Positions 34,736 to 43,938 of a DNA stretch of 64,000 nucleotides are shown piece after piece. The number at the start of each line of letters is the position of its first letter. The stretch's first letter is position 1. The notes under the pieces are model-generated. The model was not told the DNA's origin. It was given only the letters and a program-made list of their open reading frames with translations, and did no database searches. Origin of the DNA: Eubacterium sp. (GTDB taxonomy: Bacteria > Bacillota > Clostridia > Lachnospirales > Lachnospiraceae); the NCBI GenBank assembly GCA_017938215.1, contig JAGBBZ010000015.1, positions 1 to 64,000 on the forward strand, read 5' to 3'. Made by a program: the position numbers and the translations under genes.

Positions 34736-35647
34736 ATGATTGAAGTTAAAAATGTGACAAAGGCGTATGATAAGGGTGGGAAACCAGCGATCGAAAATAT
34801 GTCCTTTCGTGTAAAACCCGGGCAGATTCATGGTTTGATTGGGCCGAATGGCTCGGGAAAGACGACATTGATTAAATGCTTAACTGGAATTTTGCGTCCG
34901 GATGAAGGGGAAGTGTTATATAAAGGAGAGCCGGTGTATGACAATCCTTCGGCTAAGACGCGAATTGGGTATGTGGCGGATAATTGCAATTTCTTCCCTA
35001 CCTATAAAGTGATGGATATGGTGAAGTTTTTTGATGGGATGTATGAGGAATTTGATCCGGATGAATTCGAAAAGCTAAATAAAGTTTTTGAGATTCCGGT
35101 GAAACGTAAAATCGGTCAGCTTTCCAAAGGGCAGAAGATGCGAGTGTCGTTTATGTTGAATATGGCGATGAAACCAGATGTGCTTGTGATGGATGAGCCG
35201 ACGTCAGGATTAGATGCCATTGCGAAAGCGGACTTGTTAGAGCAGGTGGTTACGAAGGTGGAGTATGACGAAACAGCGGTAATTATTTCGACACATCATC
35301 TTTATGAATTGGAAAAGATATGTGATACCGTTACGATGATGAGTGTCGGGAATACGCAGTTCCAAGGAGATTTGGATGCGGCGAAAGAGCAAATCGGAAA
35401 GTACCAGGTGGTTTGGAAAGGTGGCTTACCGGAAGGTGTGCTGAATGATCCTCGCATTGTGAACTATTCCAATTTGGGAAGTGTGTATACCTTTTTGTGG
35501 GATAATGGTGACCAAAGGAAAGAAGCAGATCAAGACGATGCGGTGCGTTACTTTTTAGGAAAAGGAGCGGAGATTGCAGAGCGAATCGAGATTTCTTTGG
35601 AAGAGTTGTTTATTTATTCGAATAAGAGGAGGGCGAATGATGAATAA
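34736..35647 (+). CDS. ABC transporter ATP-binding protein, YtrB-like
   Basis: A 303-residue ATPase: Walker A GPNGSGKTT, signature LSKGQKMR (the LSGGQ variant usual in YtrB/CcmA-type exporters), Walker B VLVMDEPTSGLD, and switch STHH. The C-terminal extension (about 215-303) is common in this branch. It follows the GntR gene and its end overlaps the permease start by 11 bp. YtrA-linked transporters are usually induced by cell-envelope stress or antibiotics, which is the best guess here. Confidence 0.9.
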   Translation: MIEVKNVTKAYDKGGKPAIENMSFRVKPGQIHGLIGPNGSGKTTLIKCLTGILRPDEGEVLYKGEPVYDNPSAKTRIGYVADNCNFFPTYKVMDMVKFFDGMYEEFDPDEFEKLNKVFEIPVKRKIGQLSKGQKMRVSFMLNMAMKPDVLVMDEPTSGLDAIAKADLLEQVVTKVEYDETAVIISTHHLYELEKICDTVTMMSVGNTQFQGDLDAAKEQIGKYQVVWKGGLPEGVLNDPRIVNYSNLGSVYTFLWDNGDQRKEADQDDAVRYFLGKGAEIAERIEISLEELFIYSNKRRANDE

Positions 35648-36761
35648 GGCGATAATGACATATGGGAAACGAGAACTGAAGAAGGTTATCGTGCTTCCGA
35701 TTCTTGCAGTGCTCTATATTGTGCTTTTGTTTTTGCTACATGGAATTTTAGTGAGTGGGGAAAGCTATGCTCAATACGTGGCACATGGCTTTCCGGGAGT
35801 TGCTGGTATCTATGGAACAGGAGATTTGTATTTTCATTATTTGTGTGAACGTATCATGCCAGATTTTACTTGGTTAACAGCAATCTTTTTTGTTGTGTTC
35901 TTGGTTCAACGCTTGTTCTATCTGGAAAACCGTGATGGCGTGTCGGATTTCTTGAGAGTATTGCCAATCCGGGAAAGAGAAAAAACTCTCGTGAAATTAA
36001 CCATCGGAGAGTCTTTGATTTTGTTTTATGCCTTATTGTTCGGCATTGCAGGAACCATTTCGTACAAATGTGTCAATCCAAGCTTACGATTTCGGAGTGA
36101 AATAATAATGAATGGTTCGACGGATACCAATGGATTGCTTGTATTGTGGCAAATGGCGTCGTTAATGTTTGTAACGATGAGTGCGATGTTCTTGGTTTAT
36201 TATCTGGCACAATGTTGCATTCATCACCGTGCCTTGGCTTTTGTGATTGGAACAGGAGTGTTAGGAGTGCCAGCGTTGATATCATATGCTTTGAATCAGA
36301 TTTTGTCGACGGATGCTTCTTGGAATGACGTGACGTTTGCTATTGTCATACCATATCCAGAAGCGGATACAGGTGCATATTTGGAATCCTGGAATACTTA
36401 TATTGAGAAGTATGTAGTTCAATGGAAATGGTATCCGTCTGCGATGGTGTTTTGGTTGTGCGTATGCGTTTTGATAGGAATATTGATTGCTGTTGCGGTA
36501 AAATGTCGTTGGAATATCAAAGAGTCTTCGAATCGACTGATAAATTCGGGATATGTTTGCACCTTTATCATATCGGGGGTTACATTCTGTGTAGCTCTTT
36601 CTGTAGCGATGTTGAGAACAGCCGCGATGATGAGTGGAATGAACTTGTCGGATGTTACAAGGTCGTTTATGATTGTTCTATTTGGACTTTGGATTTTGAT
36701 GTTTGGCATAGCACAGCTTGTTCGGGTGTTGTATCAAATGCGAGTAAAAAACAATAGATAG
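35637..36761 (+). CDS. ABC-2 type permease
   Basis: A 374-residue membrane protein with six or seven hydrophobic segments (first at about 16-38) and an extracellular loop carrying tryptophan and tyrosine. ATG 35637 follows GAGGAGGG and overlaps the ATPase stop. A second ATG at 35640 is equally possible. It forms the channel for the YtrB-like ATPase. Confidence 0.82.
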   Translation: MMNKAIMTYGKRELKKVIVLPILAVLYIVLLFLLHGILVSGESYAQYVAHGFPGVAGIYGTGDLYFHYLCERIMPDFTWLTAIFFVVFLVQRLFYLENRDGVSDFLRVLPIREREKTLVKLTIGESLILFYALLFGIAGTISYKCVNPSLRFRSEIIMNGSTDTNGLLVLWQMASLMFVTMSAMFLVYYLAQCCIHHRALAFVIGTGVLGVPALISYALNQILSTDASWNDVTFAIVIPYPEADTGAYLESWNTYIEKYVVQWKWYPSAMVFWLCVCVLIGILIAVAVKCRWNIKESSNRLINSGYVCTFIISGVTFCVALSVAMLRTAAMMSGMNLSDVTRSFMIVLFGLWILMFGIAQLVRVLYQMRVKNNR

Positions 36762-36774
36762 GAGTGAGATATGT

Positions 36775-37809
36775 ATGAAAAAAGAAGTCTTTAGGACGTT
36801 GGTATTTGCATTGCTTGTACCGGTTTTGTTTCTGGTGGTATGGTGTGTAAATTATCCGAAAAGTATTGTAGCGAGAGATTTGGATAAAGAACTTGAAAGT
36901 GATAGTAACAGAAGTACAATTATGGTAACGGATATCATGGGGCGTGGTTATGTGAAATACCAGGAATTGCCTGAAAAATTGGTTTTGCTAGGCGGAGAAT
37001 CTATGCTTGTGAGTAAGACGTATGATGAAGAAACGGAAGAGCTTCGAGAGGTTCCGGTGGATTTTGTGTCGTTGTTAGATGCAAAGAACTTGAAGAAGGT
37101 GCAGGATCAAATTGTTGCTGAAGGTTTTTCGGAAGATGCGTCAGGAGGAATGGAATTTGTCTTTGATGATAAACAAAATAAGTTTACTTGTACAGAGATG
37201 ATTCAGCGAATTGAGTCCTTAGGGTTTGACGGTTTTTCGCAACGAATCGAGGAAATAGAGAAATGTGTTGCGAGGAATAGTGAAAGTGCCACACAATCGG
37301 GAGATGATGAAAATGCGTATTGGGAAAGCGATTGGGAGAGTTACTATGCGGATTGTCAAGGGGTTCGTTTTTTGTTTGAACGAACTAGTTGGAAGACGTT
37401 TCAAGTGACTGTGAATGCGAATTTATCTTGGTGTTATGCGCCACAGAAGTACTTGCCTTTTATTCAACAGGCGACGGAATCGGGAGATTATTATTTGATT
37501 TCCAGTTGTGTGGGTGGGGAAAAAGAGGTTCTTACCTTTGCGAAAAATAACACAATTACGGATTTGTGTTATATGTATAAGAAAGATGATGCAACAAGTT
37601 CCTTGACTCGAGGAAGAGCGTTTTCCTTTGTGTTTGATGAAAATGGTCAGTTGGTGGATGGATTCTCTGTTAGTGCGAGGACAAATCCGGAGTTTGATGA
37701 GACGGATCGAGCCTTTTGGGAGAAGATGACGAAAGAGCTTGGAAAAGAGTTGAGAGAGAAACCGATAGTGGTGGATAGTAATTCTTTTCTTATCTATCGG
37801 ACAAAATAA
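36775..37809 (+). CDS. Membrane-anchored extracytoplasmic protein of unknown function
   Basis: A 344-residue protein with one N-terminal hydrophobic helix (about 7-27) and an outward-facing soluble part of mixed alpha/beta character. No domain is recognised. It is the last gene of the GntR operon, 13 bp after the permease, so it is probably an accessory or sensory subunit of that ABC system. Confidence 0.65.
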   Translation: MKKEVFRTLVFALLVPVLFLVVWCVNYPKSIVARDLDKELESDSNRSTIMVTDIMGRGYVKYQELPEKLVLLGGESMLVSKTYDEETEELREVPVDFVSLLDAKNLKKVQDQIVAEGFSEDASGGMEFVFDDKQNKFTCTEMIQRIESLGFDGFSQRIEEIEKCVARNSESATQSGDDENAYWESDWESYYADCQGVRFLFERTSWKTFQVTVNANLSWCYAPQKYLPFIQQATESGDYYLISSCVGGEKEVLTFAKNNTITDLCYMYKKDDATSSLTRGRAFSFVFDENGQLVDGFSVSARTNPEFDETDRAFWEKMTKELGKELREKPIVVDSNSFLIYRTK

Positions 37810-37824
37810 TGAATCCAAGGAAGA

Positions 37825-37869
37825 GGAGTTGGTTTGCTGATAAGCGAACCAACTCCGTTCTTGTTTTTT
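37825..37869 (+). terminator. Terminator of the GntR/ABC operon
   Basis: 14-bp stem (37825-37838 with 37843-37856, one G-T pair), GATA loop, then TTGTTTTTT (to 37869). Confidence 0.88.
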
Positions 37870-37879
37870 GTGTAAAACA

Positions 37880-37911
37880 AAAAGAAGCTTTGAATCATCA
37901 AAGCTTCTTTT
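37880..37911 (-). terminator. Terminator of tRNA-Leu
   Basis: Perfect 14-bp stem AAAAGAAGCTTTGA/TCAAAGCTTCTTTT (37880-37893 with 37898-37911). On the minus strand it lies directly after the tRNA and is followed by a T-run; it may also work in the plus direction. Confidence 0.8.
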
Positions 37912-37912
37912 A

Positions 37913-37995
37913 TGCGGATGGTGGGACTTGAACCCACACGAGGTCACCCCCGCAAGATTTTGAGTCTTGTGCGTCTGCCATTCCGCCACATCCGC
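37913..37995 (-). tRNA. tRNA-Leu (anticodon CAA)
   Basis: Read on the minus strand: acceptor stem GCGGATG/CATCCGC (37989-37995 with 37914-37920), discriminator A, D arm, anticodon stem CAAGA/TCTTG with loop CTCAAAA giving anticodon CAA (reads UUG), a long variable arm as expected of leucine tRNAs, and a T arm GTGGG-TTCAAGT-CCCAC. CCA is not encoded. Confidence 0.96.
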
Positions 37996-38025
37996 GAATG
38001 TGAACTGTCCGTCACAACACTCAGT

Positions 38026-38054
38026 ATATTATCATCTTTTTTTGGGTTTGTCAA
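38026..38054 (-). promoter_or_regulatory. tRNA-Leu promoter
   Basis: On the minus strand: TTGACA (38054-38049), 17 bp, TAATAT (38031-38026); the tRNA 5' end is about 25 nt further on. The stretch between it and the upstream gene (38055-38091) is A/T-run rich. Confidence 0.75.
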
Positions 38055-38091
38055 TAACTTTTGCAAAAAAAGTTTAAAAAAATTCAAAAAA

Positions 38092-39657
38092 TTATGCGTT
38101 GTAATATTCCATGTAATCAAAAGCTGCGAAAGTACGGCTTTCGGAACCGTTTGCTGTGGCGTAAATTCCCATTGTATTTCCTACAAAACCACCAGCAACA
38201 TCGGTGCAAAGAATCTTTCCGTCTACCTTATCGATGATGGTGGTGAATGATTTGCCATCGGTACTGTAGGAGAAAGAAAGGTTTTGCATATCTGCTTCCA
38301 AGCGTAACTTCATATTAGAATATTTGTTATCCAGCAAAATTGTTTTTATTGTTTCTGTTTTTCCATCCTGCGTCTTTAAAATAGAAAGAACAGAATTGTT
38401 TCCATCCGTTCCGACAAGACATTGGTAATTGAAAGCAGCGTTTTGGAATATCGCGATACCAGCTTGCTCATTTGGTGCTGTAGGTGAAAATTCTAGTGCT
38501 GTTTCAAGTCGGAAGGAGAATCCTGTCTGGCGCGTGCAGACATAGGATGGCTTGCCGTCGGAAGAGAGGCAATCTGCGCCGCACTTCATGGAAAGATATC
38601 CAGGTTTTTGGGTCAGAGAATAATTTTCTTCGATTGGATTTCTTAAGTACATAAAATGCATTGGAAGAGTATCGGAGTTGAAATCTTCTTTTGTAGGTAC
38701 CGGCGGTGCGAAGAACAGTGGAAGGTCAGGTGCCTGAACCGTGTCTTCTACGATACCTTTTCCTGGGTTAATGACTGGCCAGTCACCGTCCCAGGTAAAT
38801 GGAACAAGATAGGTTTCGCGTCCCATGTTACGGTGGTAGCCACCGTATGGTCTGGAAGCAAGAAGTACCATCCACCACTCCCCATTTTGGGTCTCAACGA
38901 TATCGGGATGTCCAACGTTTACGATTGGATAGTCGTATCCGAGATGACGATGTGTCATGATCGGGTTGCCGCGATGACCTTCGAATGGTTCAAAAAGACT
39001 TTTGCTACGAGCAATGGAAATGGCATGCTCGTGAGCGGTACCAGCTTCGGAAATGAGTAAGTAATACCAACCATTCTTCTTATATATATGAGGACCTTCT
39101 GGCCATTCTACGCCCCGGAGTGCTCCGTGCCAAGCAGGATAACTATCGCCCACTAGTTTCATTGTGTTTAAATCAAGCTCTTGGATGTAGATTTCATTGT
39201 CTCCGAAGTAACGTGCACCTTCGCGACGTGGTTTTGTGCCGCAGTAGTAGCACTTTCCGTCGTCGTCAAAGAAAAGGGAAGGGTCGATGCCTTCGGAACC
39301 AAGAGGGTAAGGATCGGACCAAGGGCCGGCTGGATCAGTGGCTGTTACGATAAAGTTTCCTAACTCATTGCTTACGTTTGTTGTTATCATATAGAAGGTT
39401 CCATCATGATAACGAAGAGTTGGTGCAAAGATTCCTTCGCTTACTTCGGATTTCCCTAATGGAAGCTGAGAAGGACGATCCAGCGCGTTTCCAATCTGTT
39501 CCCAGTGAATCAAATCTTTGCTATGGAAAATCGGTACCCCTGGGAAATAAGCAAAAGTCGAGGTGGCGAGATAGTAGTCGTCGCCAACGCGACATATTGT
39601 CGGATCGGGATAAAATCCGGGTAAAATCGGATTTGAATGCAAGTTCATACTTTTCAT
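38092..39657 (-). CDS. Glycoside hydrolase family 43 beta-xylosidase (XynB type)
   Basis: A 521-residue inverting enzyme removing xylose (perhaps arabinose) from xylo-oligosaccharide ends. A five-bladed propeller carries Asp18 (GFYPDPT, base), Asp125 (EGIDPSLF, pKa modulator) and Glu187 (PEGPH, acid). A C-terminal beta-sandwich (about 310-521, GH43_C2-like) shapes the active site, as in characterised XynB enzymes. There is no signal peptide, so it works on imported oligosaccharides. The start at 39657 (MKSMNLHSN) has AGGAGA seven bases upstream; an upstream in-frame codon lacks a site. It is divergent from the importer operon and shares its control region. Confidence 0.93.
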   Translation of the reverse strand: MKSMNLHSNPILPGFYPDPTICRVGDDYYLATSTFAYFPGVPIFHSKDLIHWEQIGNALDRPSQLPLGKSEVSEGIFAPTLRYHDGTFYMITTNVSNELGNFIVTATDPAGPWSDPYPLGSEGIDPSLFFDDDGKCYYCGTKPRREGARYFGDNEIYIQELDLNTMKLVGDSYPAWHGALRGVEWPEGPHIYKKNGWYYLLISEAGTAHEHAISIARSKSLFEPFEGHRGNPIMTHRHLGYDYPIVNVGHPDIVETQNGEWWMVLLASRPYGGYHRNMGRETYLVPFTWDGDWPVINPGKGIVEDTVQAPDLPLFFAPPVPTKEDFNSDTLPMHFMYLRNPIEENYSLTQKPGYLSMKCGADCLSSDGKPSYVCTRQTGFSFRLETALEFSPTAPNEQAGIAIFQNAAFNYQCLVGTDGNNSVLSILKTQDGKTETIKTILLDNKYSNMKLRLEADMQNLSFSYSTDGKSFTTIIDKVDGKILCTDVAGGFVGNTMGIYATANGSESRTFAAFDYMEYYNA

Positions 39658-39712
39658 CTTGAAATCTCCTTTATAAAAAATGTATAAAAATATTTTAATA
39701 TAAGAAGAAACC

Positions 39713-39898
39713 AAAGTAAATAGCAATCACAAAAATGTCAAATGTTATTCATTTTTTAGTCATTTTTCATAAAAAAAATGTTCAAAACTATAGACATGTC
39801 ACAAAAATAATGCTATACTAGAATACAAACTGTATACAAATTATACAAAGAATTCAAATGTGCGTTTCAAAAAAACATGTTTTTTTGTGCGAAACGCA
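39713..39898. promoter_or_regulatory. Divergent control region of the xylan locus
   Basis: Plus strand: TAGACA (39791-39796), 17 bp, TATACT (39814-39819) with TGC before it. Just downstream are three direct repeats of ATACAAA (39823, 39834, 39843) and then a large inverted repeat: TGCGTTTC (39861-39868) with GAAACGCA (39891-39898), enclosing A7-CATG-T7. Minus strand (GH43): TTGACA (39741-39736), 17 bp, TACTTT (39718-39713), weak. No regulator gene is adjacent, so control is by a distant protein. Confidence 0.6.
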
Positions 39899-39935
39899 TA
39901 AAAAAGAGAAAGGGCGAAAGGAGATTGCGACAGCT

Positions 39936-42900
39936 ATGTCAAAGTTGATGAAGAAAAAAGGCTTAGTGACATTTCTCGTAATTGTGCTTGTGATTGCTGC
40001 GGTAGTGGCGTATTTCAAGTTAAAGGGAGATGACATAAGCGACAACTCCGACAAGTACAAAGGCGTGGATCTTGAAGCGACAAACAGTGAATATGGTCGA
40101 AGTGACACATATGACTTGTATGCAACAGAGCATGGAGATGTTACGCCGGCAGGTGAGGAAAACACCTATGAGGTAGATGTTTTCGGTTATTCCGATAATA
40201 GCAATGCTTCAAAAAGAACCAATGTAGGTCCTTCTGATGATATGTCAGAGGCACTGCAGATTCCGGAAGAAGGATATGTGCAGTACGATGTTGATGTGAA
40301 AGAGGCAGGATACTACAACCTTTTCGCGGAATACTATCCAACAACAGATTCGGATGACCGTGGAATTGCAATTGAAACAAAGGTTGAGATTAATGGCGAG
40401 GTTCCATTTAGTGGAGCGGATGCGATATCTTTTGAACGAGTTTACACAGATGAATCTGAACCGACAAAAGATAACCAAGGAAATGAGATCCGTGCAAAAC
40501 AGATCGAAGATCCAAATCGTGGCTGGATGTCATCTTATTTCTCGGATGCGACAGGATACGAAGTAGAGCCATATCGATTCTGGTTGAATGAAGGTACGAA
40601 TACAATTCGTTTGACAAGTGTGAATGAAAAATTTGTGATTCGTAAATTGGTAGTTGGTAATAAGGAAGTGACTCCTACGTATGAAGAATATGCAGCGGCA
40701 AATTCCGGAAAAGCTAACAATACTCAGACTGGATATATTCAGAAGATTCAGGGCGAGACTGCCATTCGTCGTTCGTCACCTTCTCTGTATCCTACATATG
40801 ACAGAACATCAAGTGATACAGAGTATCAGGATAAATCTGGTAAGGTTACAACAGGTAACACGGATAAGCAGGTGTTGAATGTAATCGGTGGTACTCAGTG
40901 GAAAGTTGCAAACGACTGGCTGGAATGGGAAATGGAAGTTCCGGAAGAAGGCGACTATGTAATTGGTATCAAAGGTCGTCAGGGATACAACCGTGGTTAT
41001 ATTGCAAACCGTGCGTTGTACATTGATGGTGAAATTCCGTTTGAAGAGGTTTCCCAGATTCGTTTCACGTACAATACCACATGGCAGATGACATGCTTAC
41101 AGAATGAGAAAGGTGAGCCATACAAGTTCCACCTTACTGCTGGAAAGCATACGATTCGTTTGAAAAATACTCTTGGAGAGCTTGGTGATTATTTGTCACA
41201 GCTTTCGGATAGTGTATTTAATATGAACAAAATGTACCGTACAATTCTTGTATTGACCGGTACTGAGCCGGATGAGTTCCGTGACTACCAAATCGAGAAA
41301 GTATATCCGGAAGTTATCGAAGCGATGGAGATTGAATCCAAACGTCTTTATAAACTTGTTGATCAGGTAACTGCTTATGCAGGTGAGAAGAGTGGAGAGA
41401 TTTCGGTTGCTCAGACATTGGCTGCACAGATGGAGAAGTTTGTGGATCGTCCGGATAAGATTCCTTCAACTTTGAAAAACTTCAAAGAAAATGTAAGTTC
41501 TCTTGGAACATCCATTAATAACATGAGTGCTGCTGCGATGGATATCGATTATATTGTACTTGCTGATAGCAAGAAGACAATTCCGGAAGTGAATGAAAAT
41601 GGTTTTGACAAAGTGGTGCATGAGAGTGTTCTCTTTATTAATTCCTTCCGTAAAGATTCTTCTGCACTTGGTAACGTATATGATTCGGATGATAAAGACG
41701 TTATCGATGTATGGATTACTGCTGGTCGTGACCAGAGTACGATTTTGAAAAACATGGTTGACCAGATCTTTACACCACAAACGGGAATTAAAGTTAACGT
41801 TAAGTTGGTTGATGCGGCTAACACAGTAAGTTCTGCTGGTGTAAATGCGATGCTTCCAGCGGTAATTTCTGGATTTGGTCCGGATGTTGCACTTTGTATT
41901 GCGCAGACGGAGCCAGTAAACTATGCATTGAGAAATGCGGTTGTAGATTTGACACAGTTTGAGGAGTTGGATCAGGTTCTTTCCGAATACTATCCAAGCT
42001 CTTATGAGTCTTATAAATTTAATGGTGGTATCTATGGATTGCCAGAGACTCAGAATTACAATGTATTGTTTTATCGTACCGACATCATGGAGGATCTTCA
42101 GATTAATGTAGAAGAAGATGTGAATACATGGCAGGATGTGATCGAGACACTTCCTATCTTGCAGAAAAACAGTATGACATTTGCGGTTCCTTCCGTAGAA
42201 CGTAAGATTGGTAATACAACCAACCCAGACCTTGCAAACTATTATGCACAGCTGTATCAGAGAGGTGGTTCCCTCTACGATGCAGAAGCAATGCAGACAT
42301 TGATTGGCGAGCCAGAAGGTGTAGAGGCATTTGAGTTCTATACAAAACTCTTTACAAACTACAAACTTGAGAAACAGTATGACTTTGTAAACCGTTTCCG
42401 AAGCGGTGAAATGCCAATTGGTGTAGCGGATTACAATAACTTTAATACGCTGGCTGTATTTGCGCCTGAGATCAAAGGTCTTTGGAATTTTGCTATGATT
42501 CCTGGTGTAGAGCAGGAAGATGGTACAATCAATCGAGCTGTTCAGTCTTGGGGTACATGTTCTATGATGCTTCGTGGTGCGGAAGAGCGCGGTAAGAAAG
42601 AAATCAGTTGGGAGTTCTTGAAATGGTGGGCAAGTGCTGAAACTCAGGCAAACTATGCAAATGAACTTGAGGCTGTTATGGGTGCTTCTGCTCGTTATGC
42701 TACAGCGAATAAAGTTACATTTGATACATTGTCTTGGAGTAGCAAAGAGTCTGCTGCGCTGAAAGAACAGTGGGAGCAGGCATTTGGACTCCCAGAGGTT
42801 GCTGGTGGATATTATACTTCTCGTCATATTACGAATGCCATTCGTAAGGTTATGAATGAAAATGAAGATCCACGAGAGACCATTCTTGACTATGAGATTA

Positions 42901-42968
42901 CAATTGATAAAGAGCTTACAAATAAACGTAAAGAGTTCGGTTTGAAGACGTTACCGGAAAATGAATAA
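39936..42968 (+). CDS. Membrane-tethered ABC solute-binding protein with two carbohydrate-binding modules
   Basis: A 1010-residue protein. One N-terminal membrane helix (about 9-28) anchors it; there is no lipobox. Two beta-sandwich modules of CBM6/35 appearance follow (about 68-248 and 268-445; each has a repeated pattern of YxxDVxVxEAGYY/EWEMEVPEEGDY, an INGE/IDGE turn and a closing NTIRL/HTIRL strand). A helical connector (about 446-585) leads to an extracellular solute-binding domain (about 588-1005) with ITAGRDQS, YGLPETQNYNVLFYRTD and a conserved WGTCSMM segment. This size is far above the usual ~430-550. ATG 39936 has AAGGAG upstream; an earlier in-frame ATG lies inside the palindrome. 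It heads the first importer. Confidence 0.82.
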   Translation: MSKLMKKKGLVTFLVIVLVIAAVVAYFKLKGDDISDNSDKYKGVDLEATNSEYGRSDTYDLYATEHGDVTPAGEENTYEVDVFGYSDNSNASKRTNVGPSDDMSEALQIPEEGYVQYDVDVKEAGYYNLFAEYYPTTDSDDRGIAIETKVEINGEVPFSGADAISFERVYTDESEPTKDNQGNEIRAKQIEDPNRGWMSSYFSDATGYEVEPYRFWLNEGTNTIRLTSVNEKFVIRKLVVGNKEVTPTYEEYAAANSGKANNTQTGYIQKIQGETAIRRSSPSLYPTYDRTSSDTEYQDKSGKVTTGNTDKQVLNVIGGTQWKVANDWLEWEMEVPEEGDYVIGIKGRQGYNRGYIANRALYIDGEIPFEEVSQIRFTYNTTWQMTCLQNEKGEPYKFHLTAGKHTIRLKNTLGELGDYLSQLSDSVFNMNKMYRTILVLTGTEPDEFRDYQIEKVYPEVIEAMEIESKRLYKLVDQVTAYAGEKSGEISVAQTLAAQMEKFVDRPDKIPSTLKNFKENVSSLGTSINNMSAAAMDIDYIVLADSKKTIPEVNENGFDKVVHESVLFINSFRKDSSALGNVYDSDDKDVIDVWITAGRDQSTILKNMVDQIFTPQTGIKVNVKLVDAANTVSSAGVNAMLPAVISGFGPDVALCIAQTEPVNYALRNAVVDLTQFEELDQVLSEYYPSSYESYKFNGGIYGLPETQNYNVLFYRTDIMEDLQINVEEDVNTWQDVIETLPILQKNSMTFAVPSVERKIGNTTNPDLANYYAQLYQRGGSLYDAEAMQTLIGEPEGVEAFEFYTKLFTNYKLEKQYDFVNRFRSGEMPIGVADYNNFNTLAVFAPEIKGLWNFAMIPGVEQEDGTINRAVQSWGTCSMMLRGAEERGKKEISWEFLKWWASAETQANYANELEAVMGASARYATANKVTFDTLSWSSKESAALKEQWEQAFGLPEVAGGYYTSRHITNAIRKVMNENEDPRETILDYEITIDKELTNKRKEFGLKTLPENE

Positions 42969-42985
42969 AGAGAGGAGAGCGTAAA

Positions 42986-43921
42986 ATGAAGTTTCTAGGA
43001 AAATATATGCAGATAAAGAAACGGAATATCGGAATTGCCTGGAAAAAAGCAAAAATGTCTAAGACATGTTATTTGTTCCTTCTTCCATATGCAATTGTGT
43101 TTACTGCGTTCTATATCTTGCCGGTATGTATGTCTATTTTTTACAGTTTTACATACTATAACGTATTGGAGCCAGCAAAGTTTATTGCTTTAGAAAACTA
43201 TATTGACTTGCTTCTTGCGGATGACGTATTCCTGATTGCGATTAAGAATACATTTCTTTTGGCAGCGATTACGGGACCACTTGGATATATCATGTCATTT
43301 ATCTTTGCTTGGTTTATCAATGAGTTGCCAAGATACATACGTGCGTTTGCGGTATGTGTGTTCTATGCGCCTACGATTTCTGGTCAGGCGTACATGGTGT
43401 GGTCCATCTTGTTTAGTGGAGATGCTTACGGTTACGTAAATGCATTTTTGATCAAGTTTGGTATCATTAATGAGCCGATTTTGTGGCTGACAGATGTTAA
43501 GTATATGATGAGTGTTGTAATTATTATCGTACTTTGGATGAGTCTTGGTACTGGATTCCTTTCCTTTGTGGCGGGACTTCAGGGTATCGATGCTTCCCAG
43601 TTTGAGGCTGGTTATGTGGATGGTGTTAAAAACCGTTGGCAGGAGCTTTGGTACATTACATTGCCAAACATGAAGCCGATGCTTTTGTTCGGTGCGGTTA
43701 TGGCGATTACACAGTCATTTGGTGTTGCGGATGTAACAATGGCACTTTGTGGTTTCCCAAGTACAGATTATGCGGCTCGTACAGTAGTTACTCACTTGAT
43801 TGACTACGGTACCACACGATTTGAGATGGGATATGCATCTGCGATTGCGACAATTCTTTTCGTAGTAATGCTTGTTTGTAACAAAGCAATTCAGGCAATG
43901 CTTAGTAAAGTTGGAACTTGA
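42986..43921 (+). CDS. Sugar ABC transporter permease (MalF/LplB-like)
   Basis: A 311-residue carbohydrate ABC permease with six helices. LLPYAIVFTAFYILPV opens the first, and the EAGYVDGVKNRWQELWYITLP loop is the EAA motif that docks the ATPase. It is paired with the permease that begins 17 bp later and with the tethered binding protein upstream. No ATPase gene is present, so a shared MsmK/UgpC-type ATPase encoded elsewhere is expected. Confidence 0.92.
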   Translation: MKFLGKYMQIKKRNIGIAWKKAKMSKTCYLFLLPYAIVFTAFYILPVCMSIFYSFTYYNVLEPAKFIALENYIDLLLADDVFLIAIKNTFLLAAITGPLGYIMSFIFAWFINELPRYIRAFAVCVFYAPTISGQAYMVWSILFSGDAYGYVNAFLIKFGIINEPILWLTDVKYMMSVVIIIVLWMSLGTGFLSFVAGLQGIDASQFEAGYVDGVKNRWQELWYITLPNMKPMLLFGAVMAITQSFGVADVTMALCGFPSTDYAARTVVTHLIDYGTTRFEMGYASAIATILFVVMLVCNKAIQAMLSKVGT

Positions 43922-43938
43922 TAGGAGGTATAACAGCG

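Noticed and set aside
41466..42827. A 453-codon open frame on the minus strand inside the tethered binding-protein gene
   Set aside because: It is the antisense shadow of a strongly biased coding gene, has a cysteine- and isoleucine-rich nonsense composition and no ribosome site.
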